DNA of 64,000 nucleotides from Hyposmocoma kahamanoa (GCF_003589595.1 NW_020655294.1:2142509-2206508), one strand, 5' to 3'. Shown: positions 43,000 through 54,574, counted from the first letter of the stretch. The notes: generated by a model from the sequence alone, not told the origin. Translations and numbers: made by a program.

Positions 43000-44490
43000 A
43001 ATTAATTATAAAACTCTGGTGAATCATCACTTTTGTCAAAAAAGCTTTGTATAACATTTCGAGTCCCAATGCTCTAAAAATAACTACCTCTTTCTCAAGA
43101 CTTCTTCGCACACAACCAACCCGAAGCCCTCTCAAGAGATTTTTTTGATGAACTCAAGTCCTCGATATTTTGAAAAGAGCACCGCCAAAGGTGCCGCTGG
43201 CGACGAAACACAACCTGCCTCTGTTTGCAATGACTCTTAACCTCATTTTTTGGCTTGATTTTTTTTCAAATTCTTGGTTTAAATTTAGACTATAGCTATA
43301 TAACTATGTCGATTACAACCATCTACCTGCAAAGCAGTAGGCTGTTCAAATAGTGTCACAAGGCGGTAGTAAATTAATTGTGAATTATTAAATGCTAATT
43401 ACTAAAGACGTGCATGCCAAAATAATTGTAAATTAGTATTAATTTTGGTACTGAAGTGGTAATCAATGTTACTCTTGACAGTAGAAGAATTTTATTTTAA
43501 ATTCCATAGTCTGGTAAGGGTCCAAATCTTTCAGCCTTCGGGAATTATGAAAGACGACGAAGAAAGTTGCAGGTTGTTACTGTTATAATTATAACGTTAG
43601 ATACAGAGAAACAAAAATTGGAGCCCCTTTGACTGGTCATTGACTGAAAAGGCTCATCTAGTAAAAAAATGTCACGAAAAACCTGAACGCTATCGCCGTT
43701 ACACTCAGCCGATGCACATAAATATAAATAGTGAAATTTCGGCCCACATTCGACCAGGATGGTGCAATATTGTTTAAACCCCTCTTTAGAGGAAACCCGT
43801 GCCCAACTACGTCATATATTATATCACATATCTCAGTTGATACAAAATCTAAACGCATACTATCCAACAACACTGAACAATGTTACTAACCAATCAATCA
43901 CCGTAAACCATTTTATAGAAGTAGTAAACAACAAACAGTTTAACTTGCTCAACTTTTTTTATTGATTATAGGCAAACATTCGACCAGTTTTACAAAATTC
44001 AACCGTCCCGGAACTTTACCTTACTTGTACTTTATAATTGTGTACGTTTGCATGTATGTGGATTTGTATGGATGTGAATAACGTTTGTGTTAGTGTGTGA
44101 GAGGCTGGTTTGGACCGTGTGCGTTAGAATTTATAGTGTCAATAATGAAGTGTATGCCGCCGCTGCGTTTGATAGGGTTACCACTGCCTCTTATGGTTAT
44201 TTTTACATGAATCTTGCCATTATTTTAGGAATATAATTTTGTTGTGTGATCTTTACTTCATAATCTATTTATAGGTATGTGAAATGTCTATATGTTCGTA
44301 TTTCAGTTTACGTGAAGGGCGGCTATCATGAACTAATTTCTTCCTGTTCTATACATGTTAAAATGTTACTCAAGAGACATAAATAATGAACATAAATAAA
44401 GGAAATAAGGTATTAATTACTTACTTATTGAACTACGAACGATGCCGCGTTATTAATGATTCTTTTTGATCACAAACATTTGTACGACTT
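43000..44490. other. Intronic stretch with few recognised elements
   Basis: About 1.5 kb. 43190-43210 has a small inverted GGTGCCGCTGGCG-type piece. No exon with good splice signals was found. Confidence 0.35.
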
Positions 44491-44499
44491 TGATACATA

Positions 44500-44565
44500 C
44501 CACAGTGTACGTCAAGGCATAGTAATGGGACCACTATTTATCTTTACGTATCCTTTTACAATAAC
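44500..44565 (+). mobile_element. LINE reverse-transcriptase remnant
   Basis: Frame HSVRQGIVMGPLFIFTYPF corresponds to the conserved reverse-transcriptase motif vPQGSvLGPLLFliYiND. Flanking sequence is no longer recognisable. Confidence 0.55.
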
Positions 44566-44569
44566 GATA

Positions 44570-45965
44570 AAGTTTTGTTGGCAACCCTGTATTGAATAAT
44601 CGATTCGCCGTCGGCGCAACGCAAAGCGTCAAAGGGTGCCGCTACACGGTCGTCTTATCTCGCGGGTAGCCGGACCTCACTTCGTGCACTGACAGCCTTA
44701 TGGGTTACCTTCTTTAACTCAATTTGAACACGTTTTTGGGGTTCAAGTACCTATGTGATTTGATTATTATATTGAGCCTCAGAATATATATGTTTACTAT
44801 GAAGCTGGTCTAATTCTGATAAATGATTCTATAAAAGATTGGTGTGGTACTGACTCTTCATTTTAAAGAAATAAGGCTCACAATTCGTCGTCTTAAGCAC
44901 CAAAGGTTGTAATTCACAATTTGACTTTCTTTTGTTATGGAAATAATTAACTTTATTCAAAATTGTAGATTAAGACATTTAGTCTTTTACAAATTGATCG
45001 TGAACAGAAAATATAAACAAGAAACTTGTAACATTCCTAGACAGTCGTGAACATGAGGCCTGTAAAGAATCCGAAACGTTGGTTTGTTTATAAAACATGA
45101 TTTACCGAAACCCGGAAAATTAGTTTCACTTCCAAAGATCACTGAAACTCCACGAATTTACAATAGCAAAGTGTGCAATGCGCTCTTTTACGACACTGTT
45201 CGGTATTCTGTCTTCAAGATTAATACCGCACATATGGCGCAAAATTCTAATTTCTATAGCACTCATGCTTTTTCTACCATACCTAACAGTCATTACCATA
45301 CATTGTGGTTGGGACCAGTGCCTACGCCTCGAAATAAATCGGAAATTTTTTACTACATTGACAACTTATCAGTCGACAGCGCAATGGCTTTTTTGGACCA
45401 TTTTATCATAAATAGTGTAGATTTGAATTTAAACCTTAAGTGTAAAGAAAAACACTACAAGGCAAAGCTACCTGTAAAAATCCAAAATCGTTGAAGATGA
45501 CACTTTAAACTTAGTCCTGAAGTTATTTGACAGTCTGAACGCTAAATATTGACCTATAACTTCTGTAGTCACACTTCAAGGTAAAATATCTCTATTTTCA
45601 TTTCGAGGCGCCACTTTTTAATAGCACTGTTCAAATACCAATATCCTGTAGAATATGACTTGTTAACTGCCTCAAACATGTCGCCTGCACGCTCTTTTCC
45701 TATATCTTAAAGGTCCGTAAAGAAACCTTAGGGACGTTGAGAACCGAATAAGGTTCCTGTTAGACGGAGCGATGTTAAAAGTTTTATTTGTTGACTTTTC
45801 TGCAGAACGATTTCAGGTTTGAAAGTTTGGAGCTGACATTCAAAAGCTTTGTTGGGGTCTGTTTTAACCAACTTCAAAAAATTTGATTTGTAATCTATTT
45901 TTGTGCGCAATCTCATGTCTTGTTTTTCTGAATCAATTCTGATGATTCTTTGTCAGATTCATTCG
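44570..45965. other. Intronic stretch with a 136-residue open frame
   Basis: A frame at 45084-45494 (+) encodes 136 residues without a recognisable domain and overlaps a 77-residue frame in another phase. It begins at a TTG and has no splice or start context. I treat it as chance or as part of an unknown repeat. Confidence 0.3.
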
Positions 45966-45971
45966 ACAATT

Positions 45972-46186
45972 GCCTCCGTGGTTGAACGGCTACCATGTCG
46001 GACTGCCACGCAGAGGTCCCAGGTCCGATTCCCGGGCCGGGAGAAATATTTGTATGGCCTACATTTATTTCTTTCGTGAGTTTGGGTGTAATGTGTGGTT
46101 GTCTATGTGTGTATCCATGGCACCCGCGACACAGGGTTTTCCCTAGTTTCCCGGGGCTATGTTGGGTGTGTGCGTTATTATTATTA
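45972..46186 (+). mobile_element. SINE-B copy, full length
   Basis: Head GCCTCCGTGGTTGAACGGC, B box GGTCCGATTCC (46022-46032), body and TTATTATTATTA tail as in the 39867 copy. Confidence 0.9.
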
Positions 46187-46189
46187 CCT

Positions 46190-46515
46190 TTAGAGTATTT
46201 CCTAAATATGTGATTATCCGTTTTAAATATACATTGAAAATCACGTTTCATTTTTGTATATATATGAAAAAACCATTGCGTGCCTAAGTATACGTATATA
46301 TTATTTGACATCAATGTTCCAAGTGAATTATACAAGAATCTAAAACCGTAAGAAGTAATAAAAAAAAATCTTAAATGCTTGAATTTAAGATTTTTTATTG
46401 CAAAATTCTAGACAAATTAGCAAACAAGTGATTGCGTAACTTTGAAAAGGCCAGATGTTTGATTATTGTAATTTGAAGATGCTATGCGCGTCTTTAGACG
46501 ACCGATATCTATAGC
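46190..46515. other. Intronic stretch with small inverted repeat
   Basis: AAAAAAATCTTAAATGCTTG and GAATTTAAGATTTTTTATTG (46363-46400) form a short hairpin. Confidence 0.45.
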
Positions 46516-46519
46516 TACC

Positions 46520-46700
46520 TTCAGTAGCAGTAGAGCTCCTTGTGAAGGAGTTCGTTACAGGTACTGTTGAAACTACTGGCACATGGGACATGTCATCTTC
46601 ATGTCTCAGGGTTGTAGTCGTAGAGGTAGTGCCCTTCAGCTCTTTACAATTTAAAGGTCTAAATAGCACTGCAACTATTATACGTAGGCGCGTCGTCGTT
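46520..46700 (+). mobile_element. Family A copy with large deletion
   Basis: CAGTAGCAGTAGAGCTCCTT, then GAGTTCGTTACAGGTACTG (the CAAGCAG region gone), to ACTGCAACTATTATACGTAG. Confidence 0.8.
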
Positions 46701-46959
46701 ATCATCAGACGCATGAGTTGTAAATAAACAAAAAGCATCAGTAGGAGACAGACGGTATGTATGCGTTATGTATGTATTATGCGTTTAACAACATTTTTAG
46801 CGAGAGACTGAAGTTTCTCGAGATAACTTTACCTGTGTTAATAACGATCTGCAAACGCGTTACAATTTTTTAATTCAAATTCCGGACAGACTTTGGTTTA
46901 TACAGATAATCATGTCCTAAACAAAACATTCAAATCAATCGAATAGCCTCACTCAACGA

Positions 46960-47290
46960 GTTGTGGGGCGAGTAATGCTCGACACTCTCGAATCAGAAAT
47001 GAGATCTGTTGAAGAACAAAAGTCATTGACATAGCTCATAGCGCAAATTAAAGTGGCAATGGGCAGGTCACATAGCTCGTAGACCTGCTTGCCATTAGGG
47101 CAGAAAGGCTCTCGAATGGAGACCACGAACCGGAAGGATACGATATGGACAGATGACCTGGTAAGAGCAATTGGTAACCGATGGATGCATGTCACGTCCG
47201 ACTGGCTAGTCTGGAAATCTTTGAGAGAGGCCTGTGTTCAGCAGTGGACGTCTTCCAGCTGATATGATGGTGATGATGACGATGACGAAT
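46960..47290 (+). mobile_element. RTE-like LINE C-terminus and tandem tail
   Basis: The broken frame reads LKWQWAGHIA, LEWRPRTGR, RWTDDLVRAIGNRW and WKSLREA.VQQWTS. It is the C-terminal tail of an RTE-type endonuclease/reverse transcriptase. The 3' end is a GATGATGGTGATGATGACGA tandem, and SINE-M shares this tail. A segment between GLLAIRAER-like and LEWRPR frames is shifted, so the copy is dead. Confidence 0.75.
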
Positions 47291-47294
47291 CGAA

Positions 47295-48090
47295 CAGCTG
47301 CGATTATAAAAAACTATTTAACAACCAGTAATTTTAGAAGTAAAGGTACATTTTCAATGACTCTGACATTGGCGCTTGTATTGACCTTTGTGTCCAATGT
47401 TTAAATTGTCAGGAAAAGAAATAAGTTTAAAATTCCGTAATGTGTTCCTCTGTCGCCACAGAAATCAGCGTGATTTGTTTGGTATGAGTACAATTTGGCA
47501 CTTACTGAGTAGAGACGATTTTGGATCTTAATATTTAGTCATTAAGCTTTACTTTATATTTGTTTTAAGAAAATGAGACTAAATAAATATTTATTCCTTT
47601 TTTAAACATCGCTTGAGTAAATAATTTAAATTCACCTTCATAAAATTGTGCAGAATTTTTGTCAATCAAGTTGAAAATCATGCCGTCTGTAAAGACCGTA
47701 AACTATTTTCGTCTTGTATTTGGTCGTCTTGTTTGCCCTTCCTATTAACCCTTCAGCCCTTTGGCTCGCCGCGGTAGGACTCGCTAATTTCCCCATCGTC
47801 CTTAACAAACAATTCGAAAACTAACAAGCGAGACCATACGGGTTAAAATCCTTTAAAAAACTAAAATATTTAACGTCGTTCTCGTATTGAAAGTTAACAT
47901 GTGGTTTATAGGATTTTGGTTTTTAAGTTTTGTGTGGTAGTAAAGAATATATTTGTTCAGTTATTAGAGTAGATATTTCAATGTTTTTTAAAGGATTGAG
48001 ACGGTTGTTAATTTTACAGTAATGCCTTGTTTTTTCTCGATTTGTTTTTCTTAGAGTTGGTCTTACGCCCCGCACTAATTGAACCAGTCG
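47295..48090. other. Intronic stretch with a possible piggyBac end
   Basis: TTAACCCTTCAGCCCTTTGG at 47747 resembles a TTAA-CCC terminus, but no partner end was found. Otherwise nothing recognised. Confidence 0.35.
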
Positions 48091-48094
48091 AATT

Positions 48095-48370
48095 ATTCCT
48101 GTTATTTTTTGTTAAATGCCTTGACGGTATAATAGCTTGATTTGAACTACGACTTCTTCTTCTAAAATAGGCTTGAAGTTGGAAAAAGGGAGAAAGGAAG
48201 CTTGAAATAACCCGAAAATGGATTTGGATGACACGTTCTTGATAAGTATTTTTTTTTGTGATACCACGTGACGGGACGAAGAAGTCGTGCGCCTTGTGAT
48301 ATTCAACATGCCTCACAACAATTCCACTAAGAGCTTTAAATCGCAGAGATCTGAAGTGGCACTCAGTGCC
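48095..48370 (-). mobile_element. Family A copy plus shared flank
   Basis: 48247-48370 is the family A 3' end on the minus strand (ATACCACGTGACGGGACGAA ... GATCTGAAGTGGCACTC). 48150-48245 is the flank also seen at 418-515. Confidence 0.8.
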
Positions 48371-48371
48371 G

Positions 48372-48958
48372 TAGCATCGATTTCTGTCGCCCGGGTCCAA
48401 TCTTAAATTTGCTGCCCCCTCTATTTTCACGATTACAAAAGTAGTTCCTTTGGGCACTCTCGGCTCGATTGTGTTTTTATATTCGCCTGTCGTCGCTTTG
48501 CTTTGTTCAAACGTTTTCTCAAATAGTGGAATTTCTTTTTTTTATCTTCATCTCAGCCCTTTCACACTCTCTGCTGGGTATAGGCCACTCCTACTTAACA
48601 TACTGCTACTGGGTATAGGCTCCTCTTTTGCACGCCAGCTCAATCGGTCCTGTGCGAATTTCATCCACAATCAGCAGGCGGTTTGCCTCGAGGACGTCTC
48701 GCTCCTACCGGGTCCCACTCGGTGACCGCGTTGGTCCATTGGTCGTCGTTCCGATTAGCAACGGGTCCCTATCTCCATTTTAGGCTCGCAATTCGCATAT
48801 CGTCTACGACCCTTGTTCGTTGTCGTACGTTGGGTATAAGGTCGACGAGGGAAATTCCGAAATTATAAGTAACAAAAATAATTTTGACCAGTCGAGCCGT
48901 GCCGCCCGAGGCCATGGCCCCCTCTGCACCCACCACGCTACGCCTTTGGTGGCATTGC
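48372..48958. mobile_element. Unidentified insertion within a family A copy
   Basis: About 590 bases separate two consecutive family A parts. The ends carry related inverted sequence (GTGCCGTAGC at the left; GCTACGCCTTTGGTGGCA at the right, complement TGCCACCAAAGGCGTAGC), and both have GCCCGGG/CCCGAGGCC and CCCCCTCT elements. The centre contains CTCTGCTGGGTATAGGCC and GGTATAGGCTCCTCTTTTGC, known from LINE/SINE tails. Confidence 0.55.
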
Positions 48959-48959
48959 T

Positions 48960-49015
48960 TTGCGCCTATCACCTTCAGACATAAGTTGCAAAGTCCCGTG
49001 TGCATGTAATTTTCA
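48960..49015 (-). mobile_element. Family A piece, continuation after the insertion
   Basis: TATCACCTTCAGACATAAGT and AAGTCCCGTGTGCATGTAAT continue the unit broken at 48370. Confidence 0.75.
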
Positions 49016-49059
49016 AAAGTTTCAAAGTATACTTAAAAGAAATCTTAAAAGTGAAAGAG

Positions 49060-49240
49060 CGGTGATCTTCGTCTTGTCGTATCGATGGAATACACTTGCC
49101 TATCGTGATGAAAGTATTTGCCAATCGGCGTAAGGTATTCGTTGATTGTTGTCCAGGATACGCCAGACGTAAATACAGGAAAGGGATGGCACGTCTTGCG
49201 GGGAGGCTGCTTTCGTGCACCCCAGTACCACGATAAGCGT
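49060..49240 (+). repeat. Repeat O copy 2
   Basis: GATTGTTGTCCAGGATACGC, CGTCTTGCGGGGAGGCTGC, GTGCACCCCAGTACCACGAT. Better preserved than 16840-16960. Confidence 0.55.
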
Positions 49241-49379
49241 ATAGTTGGGCAAATAAAGAAAATACATACTTAGATTTTTTTTTTAATAAATGGACTTGCT
49301 CTTGACCGCTACCTACCTATGGAGCAAAGATAGGAATAGACCCTATCTTTGCTCAGATGGACCGAGCTCGTCCAGAAGA

Positions 49380-49690
49380 TGCCTAGTCAGTCACACCTTA
49401 AAGATACTCGGGTTGTATAAGTTCGGAAACACACAGGCAGGGAATTCCATTCCTAGGCTGTGCGCGTAATATAACATGATGAATAGTGCTTCGTACCTAC
49501 GCCTGAAGGGAATATCGACCAAGTAAGGATGATACTCCGCCGTACGTCTGGATGTCCGATTGTAAAAGGGGGCGGGCGGGATGAGCTGATGAAGCTCCTG
49601 GGCACACTCACCGAAATATATTCCGTAGAAAACCAACAGACTGACAACTTTGCGCCGGTGGGATGCTATAATGAGAGGAACTAGAACAAC
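49380..49690 (-). mobile_element. LINE-H C-terminus, frame still open
   Basis: The minus strand encodes HRRKVVSLLVFYGIYFGEC, ELHQLIPPAPFYNRTSRR, EYHPYLVDIP and FPACVFPNLYN before the stop at 49391-49393. This is the cysteine-poor C-terminal tail of a LINE polyprotein and the best kept of four LINE-H tails in the window. The polymerase core is absent. Confidence 0.8.
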
Positions 49691-49734
49691 AGTGATACGT
49701 TACAATTATTAAAGTGACATCCCTAGTCAGTGGC

Positions 49735-50010
49735 TGGTAGCTGTAAAGTTGCCTCCCTGAGTGAAGACAAAACTTTTACAGATTTCTCACAGATAGCACT
49801 AAGGCGTCGTTAAAAACCAAAACAAAAATTTGCAACAAAAACCTACCAGGAAAAATTCGTGAGGTCCATTGGTTTGTTCCGTGGGTTAGTCGGCATAACG
49901 TCTGACACGGTTTGCTGGATCGAATCCAACCGGATTTTTCTAAGTATTCGATCTTTGTATAACAAACTAGTGGAGTAATTTCACAAATAAATTATTGAAT
50001 ATAAATGTGC
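49735..50010 (+). mobile_element. SINE-G copy with palindromic segment
   Basis: GGTAGCTGTAAAGTTGCCTC, GATTTCTCACAGATAGCAC, tRNA-like module GTTCCGTGGGTTAGTCGGC with decayed B box, then TATAACAAACTAGTGGAGTA. Confidence 0.7.
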
Positions 50011-50034
50011 TAGACAAATGTAAAAGAGTTTTGA

Positions 50035-50200
50035 AGAGTAAGGCACATGGGACTGGTCAACTTATGTCCCCCTGTGACGACGAGCGCAGTGGCAGTGCCC
50101 CTCAGATCTTTGCGATTCAAAGAACATCTAAGTGACACGGCAACTGTTATGAACAGACGTGTCGCTTACCACCAGACGCACCACTTGTTCGTTTCAATTT
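50035..50200 (+). mobile_element. Family A copy, 3' half
   Basis: AAGGCACATGGGACTGGTCA to CACCACTTGTTCGTTTC. Confidence 0.85.
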
Positions 50201-50204
50201 CCCA

Positions 50205-51050
50205 AATATGGGCTATCGGGAATTGAGTCCGGGATCTTCTCATCCAGTGCTCATAGTGCAAAACCGTTGGGCCACTAAGGCCGATATTGTATGCTCTGTA
50301 GACGTAGTTCACCGTACATCAGCTGAAACATATTCCCTTCTGTCAGAGTCTTTATCTACATCTATTAATTAAGGCTGCTTATCCAATAGATAAGATGTTC
50401 ATGAATTATCTTGTGTTCAATATAATTTAATTTTCACAAAGTTCACTTTGCATGCACATATGTTAATAAGACGCAAAGTTAATGTCAATTGAACTAGTTT
50501 GTAAATAAAGGTGTGTGTGATCTCCGGCCACTTAACCAAGTTTCAAAATCATGTTTTAACTGGCATTGAATTCCTTATTCTCACTACTGTAAAGATTATT
50601 ATCGTGTAATAGCGCTTTATTTAAGTTTGGTTTCGTTTGTCTTATTAAATTGTAACAAATAATGAATAGCGGCTGTAGCACAACGAAATCGGACAACATA
50701 CATAAAAATACATACATCCAAAAGTATGATCTATTGGTTGATGACAAAATCCAAGCTTCAAGTAACCGCTACTGATAGCCGTTGCCTAAATGCTGGAACA
50801 ATCTGTCTTCTCCACTTAGAAAGTGAATCTCAATGCCGGATGTTCCGTTTATGCGTTCAAATGTCAACTCAAAGAGCACATTCTAAATTTACAAAACACG
50901 TCTGGGACAATTTTATTTGTGTAATGCGCCTCAAAATACAAAATTAAAAAGAAAAAGGCAGAGTGAATCTTTGTTGGGACATTAGTTGAAATTTGTGTTA
51001 TGTTTCCTATTTAATTATATTGTGTCATGTTTAAATTATTATTTAACTCG
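50205..51050. other. Intronic stretch with a possible tRNA-like piece
   Basis: 50208-50285 (CCCAAATATGGGCTATCGGG ... GTTGGGCCACTAAGGCCG) looks like another decayed tRNA-like SINE head in complement. The remaining sequence is unassigned. Confidence 0.4.
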
Positions 51051-51054
51051 CGTC

Positions 51055-51240
51055 CACGTTTGTTTTAATCGGCATTTTCGAAAAGGGTCCACTGAAAACC
51101 AGCGCTGTGGCCCTGCCGCAGTATTAGCTGAGTTGGGTCCTTTTCAGTGCAATAATACACTTTTAATATTAATTATTAATATTGTACTCCACGTGTATTG
51201 TGCTGAATAAATTACTTTTCTTTCTTTCTTTCTTTCTATG
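51055..51240 (+). mobile_element. LINE 3' untranslated end with TTTC tail
   Basis: AAGGGTCCACTGAAAACCAG ... CTGAGTTGGGTCCTTTTCAG forms an inverted stem, followed by AATAAA and a (TTTC)n tail at 51213-51237. The coding part is absent. Confidence 0.65.
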
Positions 51241-51309
51241 TTCTGAGTCCGAAAGTATACAAGTCAAAAAAAATTTCGTAGAATTACATCTACTTGCCAA
51301 CTTTTCTTC

Positions 51310-51468
51310 AAAAATCCGGATTCATCCCCTAGTTTGCCACCTTTAGAGGTGGAATATTGTCTTCAAATTTAAACGGGGCCAATATTGAGGTACCCTCTAT
51401 CCAACCGACCACAACGAAAAAATACGAAGCGAATTGAGAACATAATTTTTTTTAAGTCGGTTAAAAAC
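51310..51468 (-). repeat. Repeat D copy
   Basis: AATCCGGATTCATCCCCTAG to TTTTTTTTAAGTCGGTTAAA. Confidence 0.85.
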
Positions 51469-51469
51469 T

Positions 51470-51575
51470 CGGACCCACTTGAGATGTCGCTTGTGCACTA
51501 AGTCCGTCTTGTGCACTAATTTCGGACCGTCATTTCTCGGATACGGATACGAATCGGACGTAATGCGCAAATGCC
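51470..51575. mobile_element. MITE-E part, abutting repeat D
   Basis: CTCGGACCCACTTGAGATGT, GCTTGTGCACTAAGTCCG and GATACGGATACGAATCGGAC. It begins exactly where D ends. Confidence 0.75.
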
Positions 51576-51829
51576 CTTTAAATTTATTTATATTTATGTA
51601 TATTTACTGCAAGCTTTTATATAATATTATACACCTATCGTACGTATGTCGTAAATGTGTAATGTGGCGTACAACAGAGGATACTGTAACATTTCCTTAC
51701 AACTCAGCTGCCACTGAAACACGAACGACGACGAAAATTACTCAGTCTCTTATTTAGTCTTAAGTTAGATTTAGAGTTTAGATTTAAGTGATAGAGACTT
51801 AATTTATAGCGTATAGTCTAGTCCATATT

Positions 51830-52205
51830 TTTGTATGGCGCGGAAGCCTGTACGCTTAAAGCCGCTGACTGAGATGTGTTTGAGAATTGCAGTTGCAAAA
51901 TTACAAACGCTTATCTTCCGTCTGTTTGCTCCGCATTCTGCAGTTCTTTGTTCACATTGCACGCAGATGCGCTGATAGTCTCGAGAGCGTGATTGTTACG
52001 GCCAGGATTGAGGGCAAACGACCTAGAGGTCGAAGTTCGAAACGATGGTTTGACCAGGTGGCTGAAAGTCTGGCAGTACCAGTGAGCGTCTCATTCCACC
52101 TAGCCAAAGACAGAGTGCAGTGGAGAAGATTCATTGACGGTGTACTTGATCAAAGTCACGATCCTCAGCAGTGAGGGACCGACGGAGGAGGAAGAGGAGG
52201 AGCTG
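51830..52205 (+). mobile_element. RTE-like LINE C-terminus with GAGG tail
   Basis: Starts FLYGAEACTLKAAD, then in a shifted frame IARRCADSLESVIVTARIEG, RPRGRSSKRWFDQVAES and WRRFIDGVLDQSHDPQQ before a stop at 52172-52174. The end is a GAGGAGGAAGAGGAGGAG tandem. At least one frameshift; dead copy. Confidence 0.8.
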
Positions 52206-52209
52206 ATAG

Positions 52210-52730
52210 TGCACCAAATTTTATCTTCGATACTGGAAATCACAAGGCATTGTATTGAACACTAACAATAACTAACTATCACTAACGTAACTGCAAAATG
52301 TCAATTTTTAACAAACGGCCCAAAAGAAACAAATAAAATTAAAAATAAATCAAACAATCTCTGCTTTAGCTTCTTTTAATCCAATTACCATACGAATAAA
52401 TCAGCAATAATGTTTCGTTAGACGTAACATTAAATCGGATCATTAAATATGTAATTAACTCTGTTATAAAGTAGCTTCTGTCTCATGTCGGTGGATTCAA
52501 AGAGATTCCGTAAGATAAAATTTTTTAGTATTTTTTTATTTTAAGAAAAAGTAAATTTATATTGTAGTCATCTATGATAAAATTATCGTTTTAATCACTT
52601 GTTATTTAATCCAAAACCAACATTGTCTCGGTCCTGCGAAATGTGGTTCACCGAGATATACCTGGCGGGTAGAGAGTATATTATTCAAATCCTTATAGTA
52701 TTCAAAATAGTTGTACAGAAGAACGGTATT
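52210..52730. other. Intronic stretch with no recognised element
   Basis: AT-rich, no repeat end recognised. Confidence 0.35.
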
Positions 52731-52734
52731 TTTT

Positions 52735-52802
52735 ATGATATCAAGTGATCGGATAAACAAGGCCACTATTATGATATTATTATGATATCAAGTGATCGGA
52801 TA
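52735..52802. repeat. Short direct repeat
   Basis: TATGATATCAAGTGATCGGA occurs twice, 46 bases apart. It resembles the 3' end of family A in complement. Confidence 0.6.
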
Positions 52803-52935
52803 GACAACCGCAAATTACACCCAAATTCACGAGAGAAATAAATGTAAGCAATACAATTTTTTCTCCCGGCCCAAGAATCGAACCTGGGATCTCTACGTAG
52901 CAGGCCAGCATGGTTTTAACCGTTCGACCACGGTT
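52803..52935 (-). mobile_element. SINE-B copy
   Basis: AGACAACCGCAAATTACACC to the tRNA-like head GGTTAAAACCATGCTGGCC in complement, with GAATCGAACCTGGGA (B box complement). Confidence 0.8.
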
Positions 52936-52939
52936 AACA

Positions 52940-53650
52940 ACAGTTAATAAAAATATAGTAGGTATAATTATGGTCATTCTCGGACTAGTGTACACTATCT
53001 AAATTCTGTGGCCATTTTTATTACATAAATATTCAAGTATACTATAGTGTAATTATTAAATAATATTTCACGATACAATACTTGAATATTAAATAATATT
53101 GCACGATAGAAAAAATAAACATTGACACGGAAATTACATAGTGAACACTAGTCCGAGAATTACCGTATAAAGCAACCTGTGATCAAACGTCAAAAATGCA
53201 CGAAATACACGAAAGACATAAAAATAATATTTGCCATATGAAACAAATTATGCACACGTGTGTGAAATTTTATAGATCTCTTATTTAAGCATAAATCTTA
53301 TCGAGTAATTTTTTTTCAAAAATTTTCATTTTGCAGATGTGCAGTGACTCTATTACACCAAAGGTGCGATATATCATATTTTTTTGGTATAATTATAATA
53401 ATGTTCGGTGGTAATTATAATTGCTATTAAAAACAATTTTAAGAATCGTAATAATACAATATTGCTTTTAAGAAACGAATAAAAACTGCAGTTGAAAGCG
53501 GAAATATAAAATTTATTGCAGTTTGTAATAATATTCAAAAAGCCAAAATTCTGCAATGATTTTTAATTAACAACGCGTAAGGATGATATTATGCGAGATG
53601 GTTATATTTTTTCAATTGCTATAATAATTATTTATTACACTATTACTATC
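52940..53650. other. Intronic stretch with local duplication
   Basis: ACTTGAATATTAAATAATAT-type sequence near 53030-53110 occurs as direct and inverted pieces, with CTAGTCCGAGAAT at 53147 mirroring ATTCTCGGACTAG at 52976. This gives an inverted pair about 170 bases apart, possibly a small TIR element (52976-53162). Confidence 0.5.
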
Positions 53651-53657
53651 TAGCATT

Positions 53658-53908
53658 AGCAGTGAGTGCATCTTCTTGTGAAAAAGTTCGTCCTGGGAAG
53701 TCTTGCCTCCTTACCTATTTCTGTCGCCAAGCAGTAATGTCAGCATTATTGTGTTCCTGTATTGAAGGATAAGGGTGCTGGTGAAATCACAGGTATATGG
53801 AACTTATGTCTCAGCGTGACGGGCGCAGTAGCAGTCCCCTCAGATCTTTGCGATTTAAAGCTCTGAACGGCATGCATGTAGCTTACCATCACTGGATATT
53901 ATAAAAAG
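53658..53908 (+). mobile_element. Family A copy, nearly full length
   Basis: CTTCTTGTGAAAAAGTTCGT to GGATATTATAAAAAG. Confidence 0.85.
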
Positions 53909-53914
53909 ATCTAT

Positions 53915-54245
53915 ATCTGTTGTGGGTCTACTAAGGATTCATGCGAGGAGAATATTAAAAATCTGCATCTCAAAACATCTCCTACTTATCGGTATTCTAC
54001 AGGACAAATCACGCGGGTATGCGACGAGATTGCATGAATTTATTTCGCCGTTCCCTCTCTCTCATCGTTGGAACACGACGCAGGTTGGGGTTTCACCCCT
54101 ATGTTGTGCCACACGATTCGCAAGAAACGTTACGCTGTACTGGAATTCTCAGTCTGCAAATTTGTTCACGGTACGCTATAACTTGAGTCTTTTTAGCCGA
54201 GAGTGAATAGGTTTATCTCCACAAGGTCTATCTCATCGTCATTGC
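53915..54245 (+). mobile_element. LINE-H C-terminal fragment
   Basis: The frame-shifted reading gives RRWGFHPYVVPH and following residues that fit the LINE-H tail. 54180-54230 is the extreme 3' coding part. Confidence 0.6.
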
Positions 54246-54249
54246 TCAA

Positions 54250-54540
54250 CGGTTTGCGCTGTGAGCGTTGGGATTTTCTTTTTGTTTCTTTTTTGTTTTC
54301 CGAGGGTAAGATGCTCAAGGGTTATGTGACTAGCTCAGGTGGAGAGCATAAACCCTAAAACCCCCCAGCTTACCTTCTTGTCCAGGTGTTGTGGGCGTTA
54401 TGGTATCCCGCAGATTAACCACTACAATGCCCCCTCGGGTTTAATATCTGATGGAACCAATTTGGATCATGAAACTTCTTGGTTCTAGTCTGAGTTTTCG
54501 GTAGTGCCCCAGAACGAATTCTTTCGCTCTAGTACTCATT
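54250..54540. other. GC-richer block, possible LINE piece
   Basis: CAAGGGTTATGTGACTAGCT, AAACCCCCCAGCTTACC and GCCCCCTCGGGTTTAA resemble the 5' region of a LINE, but I cannot name it. Confidence 0.35.
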
Positions 54541-54570
54541 CAATAAATAATAAATAAATAATAAATAAAT
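54541..54570. repeat. AATA/AAT microsatellite
   Basis: CAATAAATAATAAATAAATA and following. Confidence 0.85.
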
Positions 54571-54574
54571 AGTA

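Noticed and set aside
45084..45494. 136-residue open frame
   Set aside because: Starts at TTG, no domain, overlapping frame in another phase; a frame of this length is not improbable in 64 kb.
48014..48457. 147-residue minus-strand frame
   Set aside because: Made of family A, its shared flank and the neighbouring insertion.
51213..51237. TTTC tract as an isolated microsatellite
   Set aside because: It follows an AATAAA-containing 3' end and is better explained as the LINE tail.
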